Source: an uncultured Gemmiger sp.
Lineage (GTDB): Bacteria > Bacillota > Clostridia > Oscillospirales > Ruminococcaceae
Length of the DNA stretch: 39,535 bases
Assembly: GCA_944388105.1 (NCBI GenBank)
Contig: CALXHN010000013.1
Location: 1-39,535, forward strand
Direction of reading: 5' to 3'
Part shown: in pieces, positions 14,794 through 22,556 of the stretch
Numbering within the stretch: position 1 is the first letter of the stretch
How the letters are laid out: every line of letters starts with the position of its first letter
Made by a program: the position numbers and the translations under genes
The notes under the pieces: generated by a model
Database searches by the model: none
Seen by the model: the letters and a program-made list of their open reading frames with translations, nothing else
Told to the model about the DNA's origin: nothing

Positions 14794-14822
14794 AGTATAC
14801 CCCCTTTGTCTGCCTGTGTCAA
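14794..14822 (-). promoter_or_regulatory. Promoter of the metQ leader
   Basis: TTGACA (14822-14817), a 17-bp spacer and TATACT (14799-14794) form a near-consensus promoter on the minus strand. The predicted start is near 14787. CAGCAT (near 14790) and ATGCTG (near 14758) can also pair around the leader ribosome-binding site. Confidence 0.85.
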
Positions 14823-14883
14823 GCCTTTCGCCGCAAAAAAGAAGCGGGAAGCAAAGTTTTCCTATATTTTTTCTATGTTTTGC

Positions 14884-14912
14884 TTGCCTGAAGGCCGTAA
14901 AGTTGGTATGAT
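14884..14912 (+). promoter_or_regulatory. Promoter of the Rrf2 regulator gene
   Basis: TTGCCT (14884-14889), a 17-bp spacer and TATGAT (14907-14912) precede the regulator gene. About 60 bp separate it from the divergent metQ leader promoter. Confidence 0.65.
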
Positions 14913-14945
14913 AAGGGTGCTATCCTTTTGGAAGGGAGAATCCCC

Positions 14946-15383
14946 ATGAAATTTTCGACCAAAGACCGCTATGCCCTGCGCCTGATGGTGGAACTGGCCA
15001 ACCGCGGGCCGGAGGAAACCCTTTCCCTGAAAAGTGTGAGTGACAGCCAGGGCATCAGCCAGAAATATCTGGAACAGATCGTTACGCCCCTGTCGCGTGC
15101 CGGTCTGGTCAGCAGCAGCCGGGGCAGCCAGGGCGGGTACCGTCTGACCCGTCCGGCATCCGGCATCACGGCCGGGGATATCCTGCGCGCCATCGAGGGC
15201 GACCTGGTGCCCATCCCCTGTCTGGCCAGTCAGGCCGAAGTCTGTCCGCGCCGGTCCCAGTGCCATACCATCGGGTTTTGGGATGGGCTGCGTCAGGTCA
15301 TCGACCAGTATGTGGACGGAATCACCCTGGAGCAGCTGTGCTCCATGAAGGCAGAAGATCTGCCCCTGCCCGATCTGGAATAA
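14946..15383 (+). CDS. Rrf2-family transcriptional regulator with IscR-like cysteines
   Basis: Rrf2 proteins are winged-helix regulators that sense Fe-S clusters (IscR), nitric oxide (NsrR) or cysteine supply (CymR). The 145-residue protein has MKFSTKDRYALRLMVELA and a helix-turn-helix (LKSVSDSQGISQKYLEQIV, wing SSSRGSQGGYRLTRP). It then has C92, C100, C106 and H107, against C92, C98, C104 and H107 in E. coli IscR, so cluster binding is plausible. The ATG at 14946 follows GGGAG; an in-frame upstream start at 14928 lacks a site. No iscS or iscU is adjacent. Because it is divergent from the methionine transporter, control of sulfur amino acid genes is worth considering. Confidence 0.88.
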   Translation: MKFSTKDRYALRLMVELANRGPEETLSLKSVSDSQGISQKYLEQIVTPLSRAGLVSSSRGSQGGYRLTRPASGITAGDILRAIEGDLVPIPCLASQAEVCPRRSQCHTIGFWDGLRQVIDQYVDGITLEQLCSMKAEDLPLPDLE

Positions 15384-15388
15384 GAACC

Positions 15389-15425
15389 AAAAATGCCACC
15401 GGCCGGAATGGTCGGTGGCATTTTT
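15389..15425. terminator. Bidirectional terminator between the Rrf2 and SGNH genes
   Basis: AAAAATGCCACCG (15389-15401) pairs with CGGTGGCATTTTT (15413-15425), giving T-runs on both strands between two convergent genes. Confidence 0.9.
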
Positions 15426-15431
15426 GTATGT

Positions 15432-16895
15432 TCAGGCCGCGGGGGTCTGGTCAACGTTTTCGGTGGTGGTCTGATCCGCGGGGACCTGGTTTTCGGGAGA
15501 CTGGTTATCCGTGTTCTGCGCGGGAGTTTCCACAGGCTGTACCGTCTCCGTCGGCGTTTGCGTCTGAGAAGAATCCGGCTGGCTGGGCTGAGAATCCGGT
15601 GTTGTGGTGCTGCTGGAAGAGTCCGGCGGTGTACTGGAACTCTGTCCGCCGGAGCTTTGATCGTTGGAAGACGGCGGTGTAGTCAACTGCGCACCACAGC
15701 GGTCACACTTGCCTTCCGCATTGGGTGCGGTATGGCCCAGCGCTGCCACATATGTGTCATTATAGTTTTGGCTGGAATCTTCGTTGCAGATATGTTTGGT
15801 GTAACCCTGTTCGGTACAGGTCGGATTCACAACTTCGGTCCGCCAGCTGTAACTGGGCGATACCACAGGCTGCTCGGTGGGAGTCTCGGTGGCCTGCGCC
15901 TCACTGGAAGAGGAGGTGCTGCTGGAAGAGGACGGCGTGGTGGTGGTCACGGTGGAAGCCGTGCTGGCGCTCACGTCCTTGTCCTCAATGTGCTTGGGCA
16001 CGCTGGTCAGGGTCGGGCGGTCGTCCTCGGTGATATAGCTGTGGGTGCGGATGTATTCAAACAGCGCATCCATGGCCGTGCGGGTCAGATGGATGCCGTC
16101 GCTGGTTTCCACATAGCCGCTCTTGGCGTATCCGGTGGAAGAATCCTTCAGCACTTCGGCACTGTTGAGGAACTTCCAGTCGTTTTCCTGGCACATCTCT
16201 ACGATAGCCTTGTTGTATTCGTCCACCTGGGTCTGGGTCAGGCTTTCGTTGGAATGCTGCTTGCCCAGAGGCGGAATGGAGTTGATGATGATGTCCACGC
16301 TGGGATAGGCTTCCTGCACCGCCTTGATGCCCTTTTCATAGCTTGCAATAAAATTGTCGGTGCTGTTGGAAGGGCTCAGATCGTTGGTGCCGAAGGTGAT
16401 GATGACTCGCCGGGGCTGCATGATGGCCACCGCTTCGGGCATGGTCTTGTAGCCGGAAATCCCCTGGAACTTGACGCATTCATAGGTGGCCAGGGACCTC
16501 GCCGACATGCCCACAGACCCGATGGCATTATCGTAGGTGCAGTAATCGAACATGCGATACATACGCGCTGTATTGGAATCGCCCAGGAACAGGGTCTCGT
16601 CCACATACTCCTGACCGGCATCATCGCTCTGTTCCAGAATGGTGGAAGTATATTGGGCGGTGTCAATGGTATTCTGGTCCTTGTCGTAGCCCTGTTCATC
16701 CACCATTGCCTCGGTCCCCTGGCTGTCGGCGGAGTCCCCTGCCGGAAGGCTGAGCCCGTGCACAATGAGGAATGCCACCAGTGAAGTGACAAAAACCACG
16801 GCACAGCAGATGCCCAGTACAAAATACATTTTGCCCCTGGCATTGAGCCGGGACCAAAATCCCTGTTTTGTATTTCTCTTTTGTTTGCTTGACAT
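15432..16895 (-). CDS. Membrane-anchored SGNH/GDSL hydrolase with Ser/Thr/Pro-rich C-terminal region
   Basis: The 487-residue protein has a basic N-terminus and one membrane segment (about 23-47, MYFVLGICCAVVFVTSLVAFLIV), then an extracellular SGNH domain. The catalytic blocks are visible: FLGDSNT (block I Ser107), GTND (169-172, block III) and DGIHLT (266-271, block V Asp/His). Such enzymes are esterases or deacetylases, often acting on cell-wall or polysaccharide acetyl groups; the substrate is not evident. After about 295 come Ser/Thr-rich linkers around a module with paired cysteines (NPTCTEQGYTKHICNE... GKCDRCGAQL), a pattern found in clostridial surface proteins, then a Ser/Thr/Pro/Gln tail. 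It is a single-gene unit between two terminators. Confidence 0.82.
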   Translation of the reverse strand: MSSKQKRNTKQGFWSRLNARGKMYFVLGICCAVVFVTSLVAFLIVHGLSLPAGDSADSQGTEAMVDEQGYDKDQNTIDTAQYTSTILEQSDDAGQEYVDETLFLGDSNTARMYRMFDYCTYDNAIGSVGMSARSLATYECVKFQGISGYKTMPEAVAIMQPRRVIITFGTNDLSPSNSTDNFIASYEKGIKAVQEAYPSVDIIINSIPPLGKQHSNESLTQTQVDEYNKAIVEMCQENDWKFLNSAEVLKDSSTGYAKSGYVETSDGIHLTRTAMDALFEYIRTHSYITEDDRPTLTSVPKHIEDKDVSASTASTVTTTTPSSSSSTSSSSEAQATETPTEQPVVSPSYSWRTEVVNPTCTEQGYTKHICNEDSSQNYNDTYVAALGHTAPNAEGKCDRCGAQLTTPPSSNDQSSGGQSSSTPPDSSSSTTTPDSQPSQPDSSQTQTPTETVQPVETPAQNTDNQSPENQVPADQTTTENVDQTPAA

Positions 16896-17052
16896 AACGT
16901 TTCCTTCCTATGTGGGTTGGCAAAGCGCGTATGCGGCATTTCTTTTGTCGGTAACCGTTTTATTTTACACCTTTTTTCGGCAGGATGCCAGTGGTTTGCG
17001 GATTTTTACATAAATTGCACAAAAAAAGAACGTGTCTTCGCCCACAAGTATA

Positions 17053-17100
17053 AAAAGAGGCCGCCCGTCCGGCCGTTTCTGCGGTTGGGGACGGGCGGCC
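17053..17100 (-). terminator. Terminator after the PepV-type dipeptidase gene
   Basis: GGACGGGCGGCC (minus strand 17070-17059) is complementary to GGCCGCCCGTCC (17100-17089), followed by TCTTTTTATAC. The remaining 16896-17052 interval carries no gene that I can support. Confidence 0.88.
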
Positions 17101-17123
17101 GGACGGCTGCGGGAAAGAACCGG

Positions 17124-18518
17124 TTACAGTTCGATCTCCTGCAGGCGCAGCAGCGCCAGGATATAGATCTTCAGCGCTTCGATAAGTTTGTCGAAGTTGG
17201 CACCCTCGTTGGCACCGTGCATGGGGCCGGCAAATTCCGGCAGGGGCAGGTCGGCGTGTTCGGGGCCGAAGCTCACCGCATAGGGGAAGTGACGGGCATA
17301 GGTGCCGCCGCCCATGGTGAAAGGCTTCTGGTTTTCCCCGGTGACCTCGTTGTAGGTGTTGATGAGGGTCTGGATGGCCGGACTGCCGGCGTCGATATAG
17401 AAGGGTACCCGGCTGGTGAGGTTTTCCAGCTTGGCGGCAGTGCCGCACACCGCCTGCATGGCGGCGGTCAGCTTGTCGGCATCGGTGTTGGTGGGATAGC
17501 GGCAGTCAAATGTCTGGCGCAGGCAGCCATCCTTGCATTCGATGGTGCCGCCGATGATGGTCAGCGGGGTGAACAGGCCGTCATCCGCCGCAATGCCCAG
17601 GGCACTGCCGTCGGTGGAGGCATGCAGCTTGGCCAGGACCTGCAGATAGGCAGTCTCGGTCTCGGAGCAGACACCGCTTTCCAGCAGGCAGCTGACAATG
17701 AGGCTGATGGCGTTGATGGTGCCTTCCGGCGTGGCGGCATGGCCGCTCTTGCCCACGGCACGGATGGTGGTCAGGCCGTTCTCCTCGGTGAAGGTCAGGC
17801 CGGCGCCTGCCTTCAGGCGGGAAGCCGGTACCGCCACCACGCAGAAAGCCCGGTCGGGCACGGCGTTGTGGGCCACACCGCCTGCAAAATCGCGGATGAT
17901 GCCGCCTTCCAGCACCGGCGACACAAACTCGCCGTTGAAACCGCCCTTTTCGCCGTTGCACACCGGGAACTCGGCGTCCGGGGTGAAGCAGAAGGCAGGC
18001 TGCTCATAGTGTTCGGCGTAGTAGTCCACATCTTCCATACGGGTCTCCTCGTTCACGCCCAGCAGGGCACGCACGGGATACTTGAGCGCCACGCCGTTGT
18101 CCTTGAGGTACTTCAGGGCGTACAGGGTCAGAATGGCAGGGCCCTTGTCATCGGCCACACCGCGGCCCAGCAGCCAGCCGTCCCGCACCCGGACGGTGTA
18201 GGGGTCGGCATCCCAGCCATTGCCCTCGGGCACCACATCGCAGTGGGTGATGGTGGCCAGGTATTTCTGGCCATCGGCCACGGGGCCGGTCTCGGCCCAG
18301 CCGATGTAGCCGTCGGCATTGTGGGTGGCAAGACCCAGTTCAGCGGCAATTTCCAGCGCCTTGTCCAGGGCGGCGCGGGGTCCGGGGCCAAAGGGCGCAC
18401 CGGGAGCAGGCGTGCCCTCCACGCTGGGCACAGCCACCAGACGGGTGATATCCCGCAGGATGGCGTCCCGGTTCTGTTCGGCAAAAGCATCGATCGATGC
18501 AAAACGCGGATCGTTCAT
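17124..18518 (-). CDS. pepV: M20 family dipeptidase, PepV type
   Basis: PepV-type M20 enzymes are cytoplasmic two-zinc dipeptidases that finish peptide breakdown. The 464-residue product has the family's size and metal motifs: YLATITHCDVVPEGNGW (His, Asp), GRGVADDKGPAIL (bridging Asp), LLGVNEETRMEDVDYY (Glu pair), FTPDAEFPVCNGEKG, and a C-terminal MHGANEGANFDKLI with the last zinc-binding His. The ATG at 18518 lies 8 nt after GGAGGG; longer in-frame starts lack a site. It has its own promoter with an extended -10 (18584-18589) and a leader containing CCGGCCATGGCCGG (18547-18560). It is divergent from the ACT-PFL pair. Confidence 0.93.
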   Translation of the reverse strand: MNDPRFASIDAFAEQNRDAILRDITRLVAVPSVEGTPAPGAPFGPGPRAALDKALEIAAELGLATHNADGYIGWAETGPVADGQKYLATITHCDVVPEGNGWDADPYTVRVRDGWLLGRGVADDKGPAILTLYALKYLKDNGVALKYPVRALLGVNEETRMEDVDYYAEHYEQPAFCFTPDAEFPVCNGEKGGFNGEFVSPVLEGGIIRDFAGGVAHNAVPDRAFCVVAVPASRLKAGAGLTFTEENGLTTIRAVGKSGHAATPEGTINAISLIVSCLLESGVCSETETAYLQVLAKLHASTDGSALGIAADDGLFTPLTIIGGTIECKDGCLRQTFDCRYPTNTDADKLTAAMQAVCGTAAKLENLTSRVPFYIDAGSPAIQTLINTYNEVTGENQKPFTMGGGTYARHFPYAVSFGPEHADLPLPEFAGPMHGANEGANFDKLIEALKIYILALLRLQEIEL

Positions 18519-18583
18519 GCAATATCCCTCCATGCAGACAAATGGTCCGGCCATGGCCGGGCCTTTGTGATTTATACGGCGCC

Positions 18584-18589
18584 ATTATA
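18584..18589 (-). promoter_or_regulatory. Extended -10 promoter of the dipeptidase gene
   Basis: TGGTATAAT on the minus strand (TATAAT at 18589-18584) is an extended -10. No clear -35 is seen. The 18519-18735 divergent interval also holds an inverted repeat, CGGGGCA (18619-18625) with TGCCCCG (18640-18646). Confidence 0.6.
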
Positions 18590-18681
18590 CCACAATTATG
18601 CGCATTTTGCACACATGCCGGGGCACCGGGCGCAATTTTTGCCCCGCGGAGGGAAAAAAGATATCCAAACCGGGAAATATC

Positions 18682-18690
18682 TGGTATAAT
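18682..18690 (+). promoter_or_regulatory. Extended -10 promoter of the ACT-PFL genes
   Basis: TGGTATAAT at 18682-18690 is a perfect extended -10 about 45 bp before the ACT gene. The -35 position is not conserved. Confidence 0.6.
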
Positions 18691-18735
18691 AGCAAGGTCA
18701 AAACAAACCGAACATGCTAAAAGAGGTGCTTAACC

Positions 18736-19005
18736 ATGAAAGCTGTCATCACTGTCATCGGGCGGGACACCGTGGGTGTCGTGGCCAAGGTCAGCGCTGT
18801 GTGCGCCGAGCTGAACATCAATATTGAGGACGTGACCCAGAGCATCATGCAGAACATGTTCTGCATGATCATGCTGGTCAATCTGAGCGCCTGCACCGTG
18901 GAACCCGGTGCGGTGCGCGAGCACTTTGCCGCCCTGGGTGAACAGATGGGCATGCAAGTCACCTTTACGCGTCAGGAAGTGTTTGACGCCATGCACAAGG
19001 TGTAA
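18736..19005 (+). CDS. ACT-domain protein, UPF0237 family
   Basis: The 89-residue protein is a single ACT domain: MKAVITVIGRDTVGVVAKVSAVCAELNINIEDVTQ, then a beta strand with Met-rich MQNMFCMIMLVNL. ACT domains bind amino acids or similar small ligands and regulate a partner. Members of UPF0237 are nearly always followed by a PFL/UPF0210 gene, as here, 18 bp downstream. It probably forms a ligand-sensing unit with that product, but the biological role of the pair is not established. AAAGAGG precedes the ATG. Confidence 0.9.
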   Translation: MKAVITVIGRDTVGVVAKVSAVCAELNINIEDVTQSIMQNMFCMIMLVNLSACTVEPGAVREHFAALGEQMGMQVTFTRQEVFDAMHKV

Positions 19006-19023
19006 GGGAAAGGCGGCAGACAG

Positions 19024-20391
19024 ATGAAAATTTTGAACAGCGGCGACATTATGGAAACCATCGAGATGCTCACCGCCGAGAATCTTGACGTGCGCACCGT
19101 CACCATGGGCATCAGCCTGTTGGACTGCATTGACCCCGACGGCAAGAAAGCCTGCGAAAAGATCTACAACAAGATCACCACCCGGGCCAGGGACCTGGTG
19201 AAGGTGGTGGACGGCATTTCGGATGAGTACGGAATTCCCATCGTGAACAAGCGCATCAGCGTGACTCCCATCGCCATGCTGCTGGGAGCTGCCCCCGACG
19301 CCGACCCGGTGGACTACGCCAAGGCCCTGGACGCCGCCGCCAAGACGGTGGGCGTCAACTTCATCGGCGGCTACGGTGCCCTGGTGCACAAGGGCTTTTC
19401 CGCCGGGGATACCCGCCTGATCAAGAGCATTCCCCGCGCCCTGGCTGAAACCGATCTGGTGTGCTCCAGCATCAATGTGGGTTCCACCAAATCCGGCATC
19501 AACATGGACGCGGTGGCCCTGATGGGGCAGGTGGTCCGGGAAACCGCCGAACTGACCAAGGACAACATGTGCATGGGTGACGCCAAGCTGGTGGTCTTCT
19601 GCAATGCGCCGGAGGACAACCCCTTCATGGCGGGCGCCTTCCACGGTCCCGGTGAGCCGGACTGTGAAATTCACGTGGGCGTTTCCGGCCCCGGTGCCGT
19701 GCGCGCCGCCCTGGCCAAGCTGCCCAAGGACGCCCCCATGGACGAAGTGGCCGAACTGGTCAAGCGCACCGCCTTCAAGATCACCCGTCTGGGCCAGCTG
19801 GTGGCCAATCTGGCCAGCGAACGCCTGGGCGTGCCCGCGGGCATCATCGACCTGTCCCTGGCCCCCACCCCGGCCATCGGCGACAGCGTGGCCAACATCC
19901 TGGAGGAGATGGGCCTGGAAAGCTGCGGCTGCTGCGGCACCACCGCCTGTCTGGCCCTGCTCAACGACGCCGTCAAGAAGGGCGGCGTCATGGCCTCCAA
20001 CCATGTGGGCGGGCTGTCCGGCGCCTTTATCCCCGTCTCGGAGGATGACGGCATGATCAAAGCCGCCGAATGCGGCAGTCTGACCCTGGAAAAGCTGGAA
20101 GCCATGACCGCCGTCTGCTCGGTGGGCATCGACATGGTGGTGATCCCCGGCGACACCCCCGCCGAGGTCATCAGCGCCCTGATCGCCGACGAGGCCGCCA
20201 TCGGCATGGTCAACAGCAAGACCACCGCCGTGCGCGTGATTCCCGCCATCGGCCACAAGGCCGGAGATGTGCTGGACTTCGGCGGGTTGCTGGGCCACGC
20301 CCCCATCATGCCCATCAGCAAGTTCAGCCCCGCGGTGATGATCCATCGCGGCGGACGGATCCCCGCTCCCATGCAGGCTTTGAAAAACTGA
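19024..20391 (+). CDS. PFL-family protein, UPF0210 (DUF711)
   Basis: The 455-residue protein matches the UPF0210/DUF711 family, which shares the fold of the glycyl-radical pyruvate formate-lyase superfamily but lacks a clear radical-bearing glycine segment. Recognisable parts are [35 protein letters not shown] at the start, [46 protein letters not shown] and a cysteine-rich [18 protein letters not shown] near residues 300-317. The C-terminus has [27 protein letters not shown]. Its biochemical activity is not known. It is coupled to the ACT gene and is followed by a terminator that overlaps the ribosome-binding site of the next gene. Confidence 0.92.
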   Translation: MKILNSGDIMETIEMLTAENLDVRTVTMGISLLDCIDPDGKKACEKIYNKITTRARDLVKVVDGISDEYGIPIVNKRISVTPIAMLLGAAPDADPVDYAKALDAAAKTVGVNFIGGYGALVHKGFSAGDTRLIKSIPRALAETDLVCSSINVGSTKSGINMDAVALMGQVVRETAELTKDNMCMGDAKLVVFCNAPEDNPFMAGAFHGPGEPDCEIHVGVSGPGAVRAALAKLPKDAPMDEVAELVKRTAFKITRLGQLVANLASERLGVPAGIIDLSLAPTPAIGDSVANILEEMGLESCGCCGTTACLALLNDAVKKGGVMASNHVGGLSGAFIPVSEDDGMIKAAECGSLTLEKLEAMTAVCSVGIDMVVIPGDTPAEVISALIADEAAIGMVNSKTTAVRVIPAIGHKAGDVLDFGGLLGHAPIMPISKFSPAVMIHRGGRIPAPMQALKN

Positions 20392-20401
20392 TGGTATAAA
20401 G

Positions 20402-20443
20402 ATCCCCTTTCCGGCAAAGACTAAAACCGGAAAGGGGATTTTA
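20402..20443 (+). terminator. Terminator after the PFL gene, containing the next ribosome-binding site
   Basis: ATCCCCTTTCCGG (20402-20414) pairs perfectly with CCGGAAAGGGGAT (20427-20439) across 12 nt, followed by TTTATC. The 3' arm contains GGAAAGGGG, the apparent Shine-Dalgarno of the DUF378 gene at 20446. Confidence 0.8.
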
Positions 20444-20445
20444 TC

Positions 20446-20685
20446 ATGTTTCGTTCTATGTTTTCCAAAGTACTGCTGCTGCTTTTGATCGTCGGCGGCC
20501 TGAACTGGGGCGTGTACGGCATTTGGGGCCTGAACGCCATCGGCTGGCTGCTGGGCGGCAGCCTGGGCTGGCTGGCCCGCACCATCTTCATCGTGGTGGG
20601 CGTGGCCTCCCTGGCGCTGATCCCGGCCCTGTTCTACCAGGAACCGGAAGCGCGCCGTGCCGGTCCGGAACCCCACGCGCCGTAA
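20446..20685 (+). CDS. Small membrane protein, DUF378 family
   Basis: The 79-residue protein has two membrane helices: FSKVLLLLLIVGGLNWGVYGIW (about 6-27) and LARTIFIVVGVASLALIPALF (about 44-64). GGLNWGVYGI followed by a loop of small residues is the hallmark of the DUF378 family (as in B. subtilis YuzA). The function is unknown. It ends with a short charged, Pro-rich tail. The ribosome-binding site lies in the 3' arm of a terminator hairpin, so transcripts that read through would hide it. No separate promoter is seen. Confidence 0.85.
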   Translation: MFRSMFSKVLLLLLIVGGLNWGVYGIWGLNAIGWLLGGSLGWLARTIFIVVGVASLALIPALFYQEPEARRAGPEPHAP

Positions 20686-20702
20686 CTGCGGCCCCACAGA
20701 AA

Positions 20703-20744
20703 AACCGCCCTGCGGGAAGGATCCCCGCGGGGCGGTTGCTTTTT
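20703..20744. terminator. Terminator between the DUF378 and rodA genes
   Basis: AACCGCCC (20703-20710) pairs with GGGCGGTT (20730-20737), with an inner TGCGGG/CCCGC stem, followed by GCTTTTT. The minus strand reads GGCGGTTTTTC, so it can also end the convergent rodA transcript. Confidence 0.85.
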
Positions 20745-20756
20745 GTCTGTCTGGGG

Positions 20757-21923
20757 TCACTCGATGGGCACAGCCAGACCGGCGCTGCGGCGGGAAGTGA
20801 GGCCCACGCTCATGACCAGGCCCACACTGAGGTAGACCATGACCACGCTGGACCCGCCTGCCGAGAAGAAAGGCAGGGTGACACCGATGACCGGCAGCAC
20901 CTGCAGGTTCATGCCGATGTTGATGATGCACTGCCAGAACAGGGCGGCAAAGACACCGGTACAGATCAGCCGCCCCAGCAGATCCACGCTGCGGTATGCG
21001 GTGCGCAGGGTGCGGGCCATAATGCCGAAGAGCAATACCAGCACCAGGATGGCTCCCAGGAAGCCGGCGGCGTTGGCCAGATAGCTGTAGATGAAATCGT
21101 TCCAGGCGTTGGGGATGAAGATGCTCTCATCCCGGAACAGCCCCTGCCCTGTCAGCCCGCCGGTACCGATGGCCATTGCGGCCTTGTTCTGCTGGTAGGC
21201 GATATCGGACAAAGCCGGATCCTCCGGGGTGAGAACTGCCAGGATCCGCTGGAACTGATACCCTTTCAGGATGCCCGGGTTGGTGATGAGCAGGGCTGTC
21301 CCCCCGGCAATGGCTGCCGCCAGCCCGCCCAGGGCCAGAGGGATGCTTAGGCCACCCGCAAAGAGCATGACCACGCCGATGCCCGCAAAGACCAGGGCGG
21401 TGCCGTCGTCCCCCTGGATATGGATGGCCGCCACCGGCAGCGCCACATGCAGCAGCAACAGCAGCAGGTTCAGCGGACGGTTGACCTTGCCCCGCACCCG
21501 GTCCAGATGCCAGGCCAGGGTGAGGATAAAGCTGATCTTGGCCAGTTCGGCAGGCTGGAAGGTCATGCCGCCGATCTTGTACCAGCTGTAATTGGAGGTG
21601 CCGCCCGCATCATACCCGATGACCACAAATCCGGCCCGCACATTGTGCAGGAACAGGGTGGGCAGCACCATCCCCCAGGTGACCACCGCATGCAGCGGCC
21701 AGGCATGGGCCAGAGCACGGTAATCCACCGTGGAACCGATGACGGCCAGCATCACGCCCAGCAGACTGGCGATCACCTGCACCGAAGCCTTGCTGTAAGC
21801 CCCGCCAAGCTGGCTGCGTTCCACCGACATCAGCACCAGGACGCTGAGGGCGGAACACACCATGCACATGGCAAGGTACAGGGCATCGGCACGGCGCAGA
21901 TACCGGCGGGCAAGGGTGAGCAT
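20757..21923 (-). CDS. rodA: RodA/FtsW/SpoVE-family (SEDS) peptidoglycan glycosyltransferase
   Basis: SEDS proteins polymerise lipid II with a partner class B penicillin-binding protein. The 388-residue protein has about ten membrane segments and the usual motifs: SNYSWYKIGGMTFQPAELAKISFIL, YQQNKAAMAIGTGGLTGQGLF, WNDFIYSYLANAAGFLGA, and the C-terminal LPFFSAGGSSVVMVYLSVGLVMSV (family form ISYGGSS). The FQPAELAKI and WNDFI versions resemble RodA more than FtsW. The start at 21923 follows AAGGAG and is the first plausible one; the frame stays open for over 3 kb upstream but that part is antisense to other genes. MreB is encoded elsewhere in the window. Confidence 0.9.
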   Translation of the reverse strand: MLTLARRYLRRADALYLAMCMVCSALSVLVLMSVERSQLGGAYSKASVQVIASLLGVMLAVIGSTVDYRALAHAWPLHAVVTWGMVLPTLFLHNVRAGFVVIGYDAGGTSNYSWYKIGGMTFQPAELAKISFILTLAWHLDRVRGKVNRPLNLLLLLLHVALPVAAIHIQGDDGTALVFAGIGVVMLFAGGLSIPLALGGLAAAIAGGTALLITNPGILKGYQFQRILAVLTPEDPALSDIAYQQNKAAMAIGTGGLTGQGLFRDESIFIPNAWNDFIYSYLANAAGFLGAILVLVLLFGIMARTLRTAYRSVDLLGRLICTGVFAALFWQCIINIGMNLQVLPVIGVTLPFFSAGGSSVVMVYLSVGLVMSVGLTSRRSAGLAVPIE

Positions 21924-21999
21924 AGGGAGTCTCCTTTCCGGGAAATTCGGGACGCATCCGGCCCCGCCGCCTTTTGTGCAAACGGTTCCGGTTGGGTCT

Positions 22000-22005
22000 A
22001 TTATA
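22000..22005 (-). promoter_or_regulatory. Probable -10 box for rodA
   Basis: TATAAT on the minus strand (22005-22000) lies about 77 bp before the rodA start. The -35 is not clear. The sequence GGCGCAATTTGCGCC just upstream is a perfect dyad. Confidence 0.45.
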
Positions 22006-22053
22006 GCGCAGCGGCGCAAATTGCGCCAGATACCCCCGCACGTGGGGTAAAAT

Positions 22054-22082
22054 TTTACAAATATCCCCAAACGGTGTATAAT
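22054..22082 (+). promoter_or_regulatory. Promoter of the tsaE-tsaB-rpiB operon
   Basis: TTTACA (22054-22059), a 17-bp spacer and TATAAT (22077-22082) lie 40 bp before tsaE and are divergent from the rodA promoter. Confidence 0.75.
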
Positions 22083-22121
22083 GAATCCGTCTGAGTTTTC
22101 ACCACAAGGAGTATGCGCGCC

Positions 22122-22544
22122 ATGCAGGAATATATGACACACAGCCGCGAAGAGACCGTGGCTTTGGGGCGCCGTCTGGCCCCCACCCTGGCTCCCGGGA
22201 CCCTGATCGCCTTCACCGGCGGACTGGGCGCGGGCAAGACCGCCTTCTGCCAGGGTCTGGCCGAAGGGCTGGGCTGCACCGACCCGGTGTCCAGCCCCAC
22301 CTTTGCCATTGTGAACTATTACCGCGGGCCCCGGCCGCTGGCTCATTTTGATCTGTACCGCATCCATACCGAGAATGATCTGGCTTCCGCCGGGTTCTAC
22401 GATTATCTGGACAGCGGGGCCATTGTGGCCGCCGAATGGAGCGAGAACTGCGCCGACATCCTGGCACTGGAACATCCCATGCGCATCCACATCGAGCGCC
22501 TGGACGACACCACCCGCCGGATCACCATTGAAGACCCGGCGTAA
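22122..22544 (+). CDS. tsaE: tRNA threonylcarbamoyladenosine biosynthesis ATPase TsaE
   Basis: TsaE is the ATPase that resets the TsaB-TsaD complex making the t6A modification at A37 of ANN-decoding tRNAs. The 140-residue product has Walker A FTGGLGAGKTAFCQGLAEGLG near residues 32-52, then the family segment VSSPTFAIVNYYRG and LAHFDLYRI, and EWSENCADIL near the C-terminus. The ATG at 22122 is 10 nt after AAGGAG; the ATG at 22113 is too close to that site. It is followed 12 bp later by tsaB, the usual arrangement. tsaD is not in this window. Confidence 0.94.
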   Translation: MQEYMTHSREETVALGRRLAPTLAPGTLIAFTGGLGAGKTAFCQGLAEGLGCTDPVSSPTFAIVNYYRGPRPLAHFDLYRIHTENDLASAGFYDYLDSGAIVAAEWSENCADILALEHPMRIHIERLDDTTRRITIEDPA

Positions 22545-22556
22545 AGGGAGGAAACC

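Noticed and set aside
14640-14800. SAM riboswitch or T-box before metQ
   Set aside because: A leader terminator before metQ first suggested these. I found no S-box core and no T-box sequence (GGGTGGNACCGCG-like), whereas a Met/Cys-rich ORF and matching alternative stems are present.
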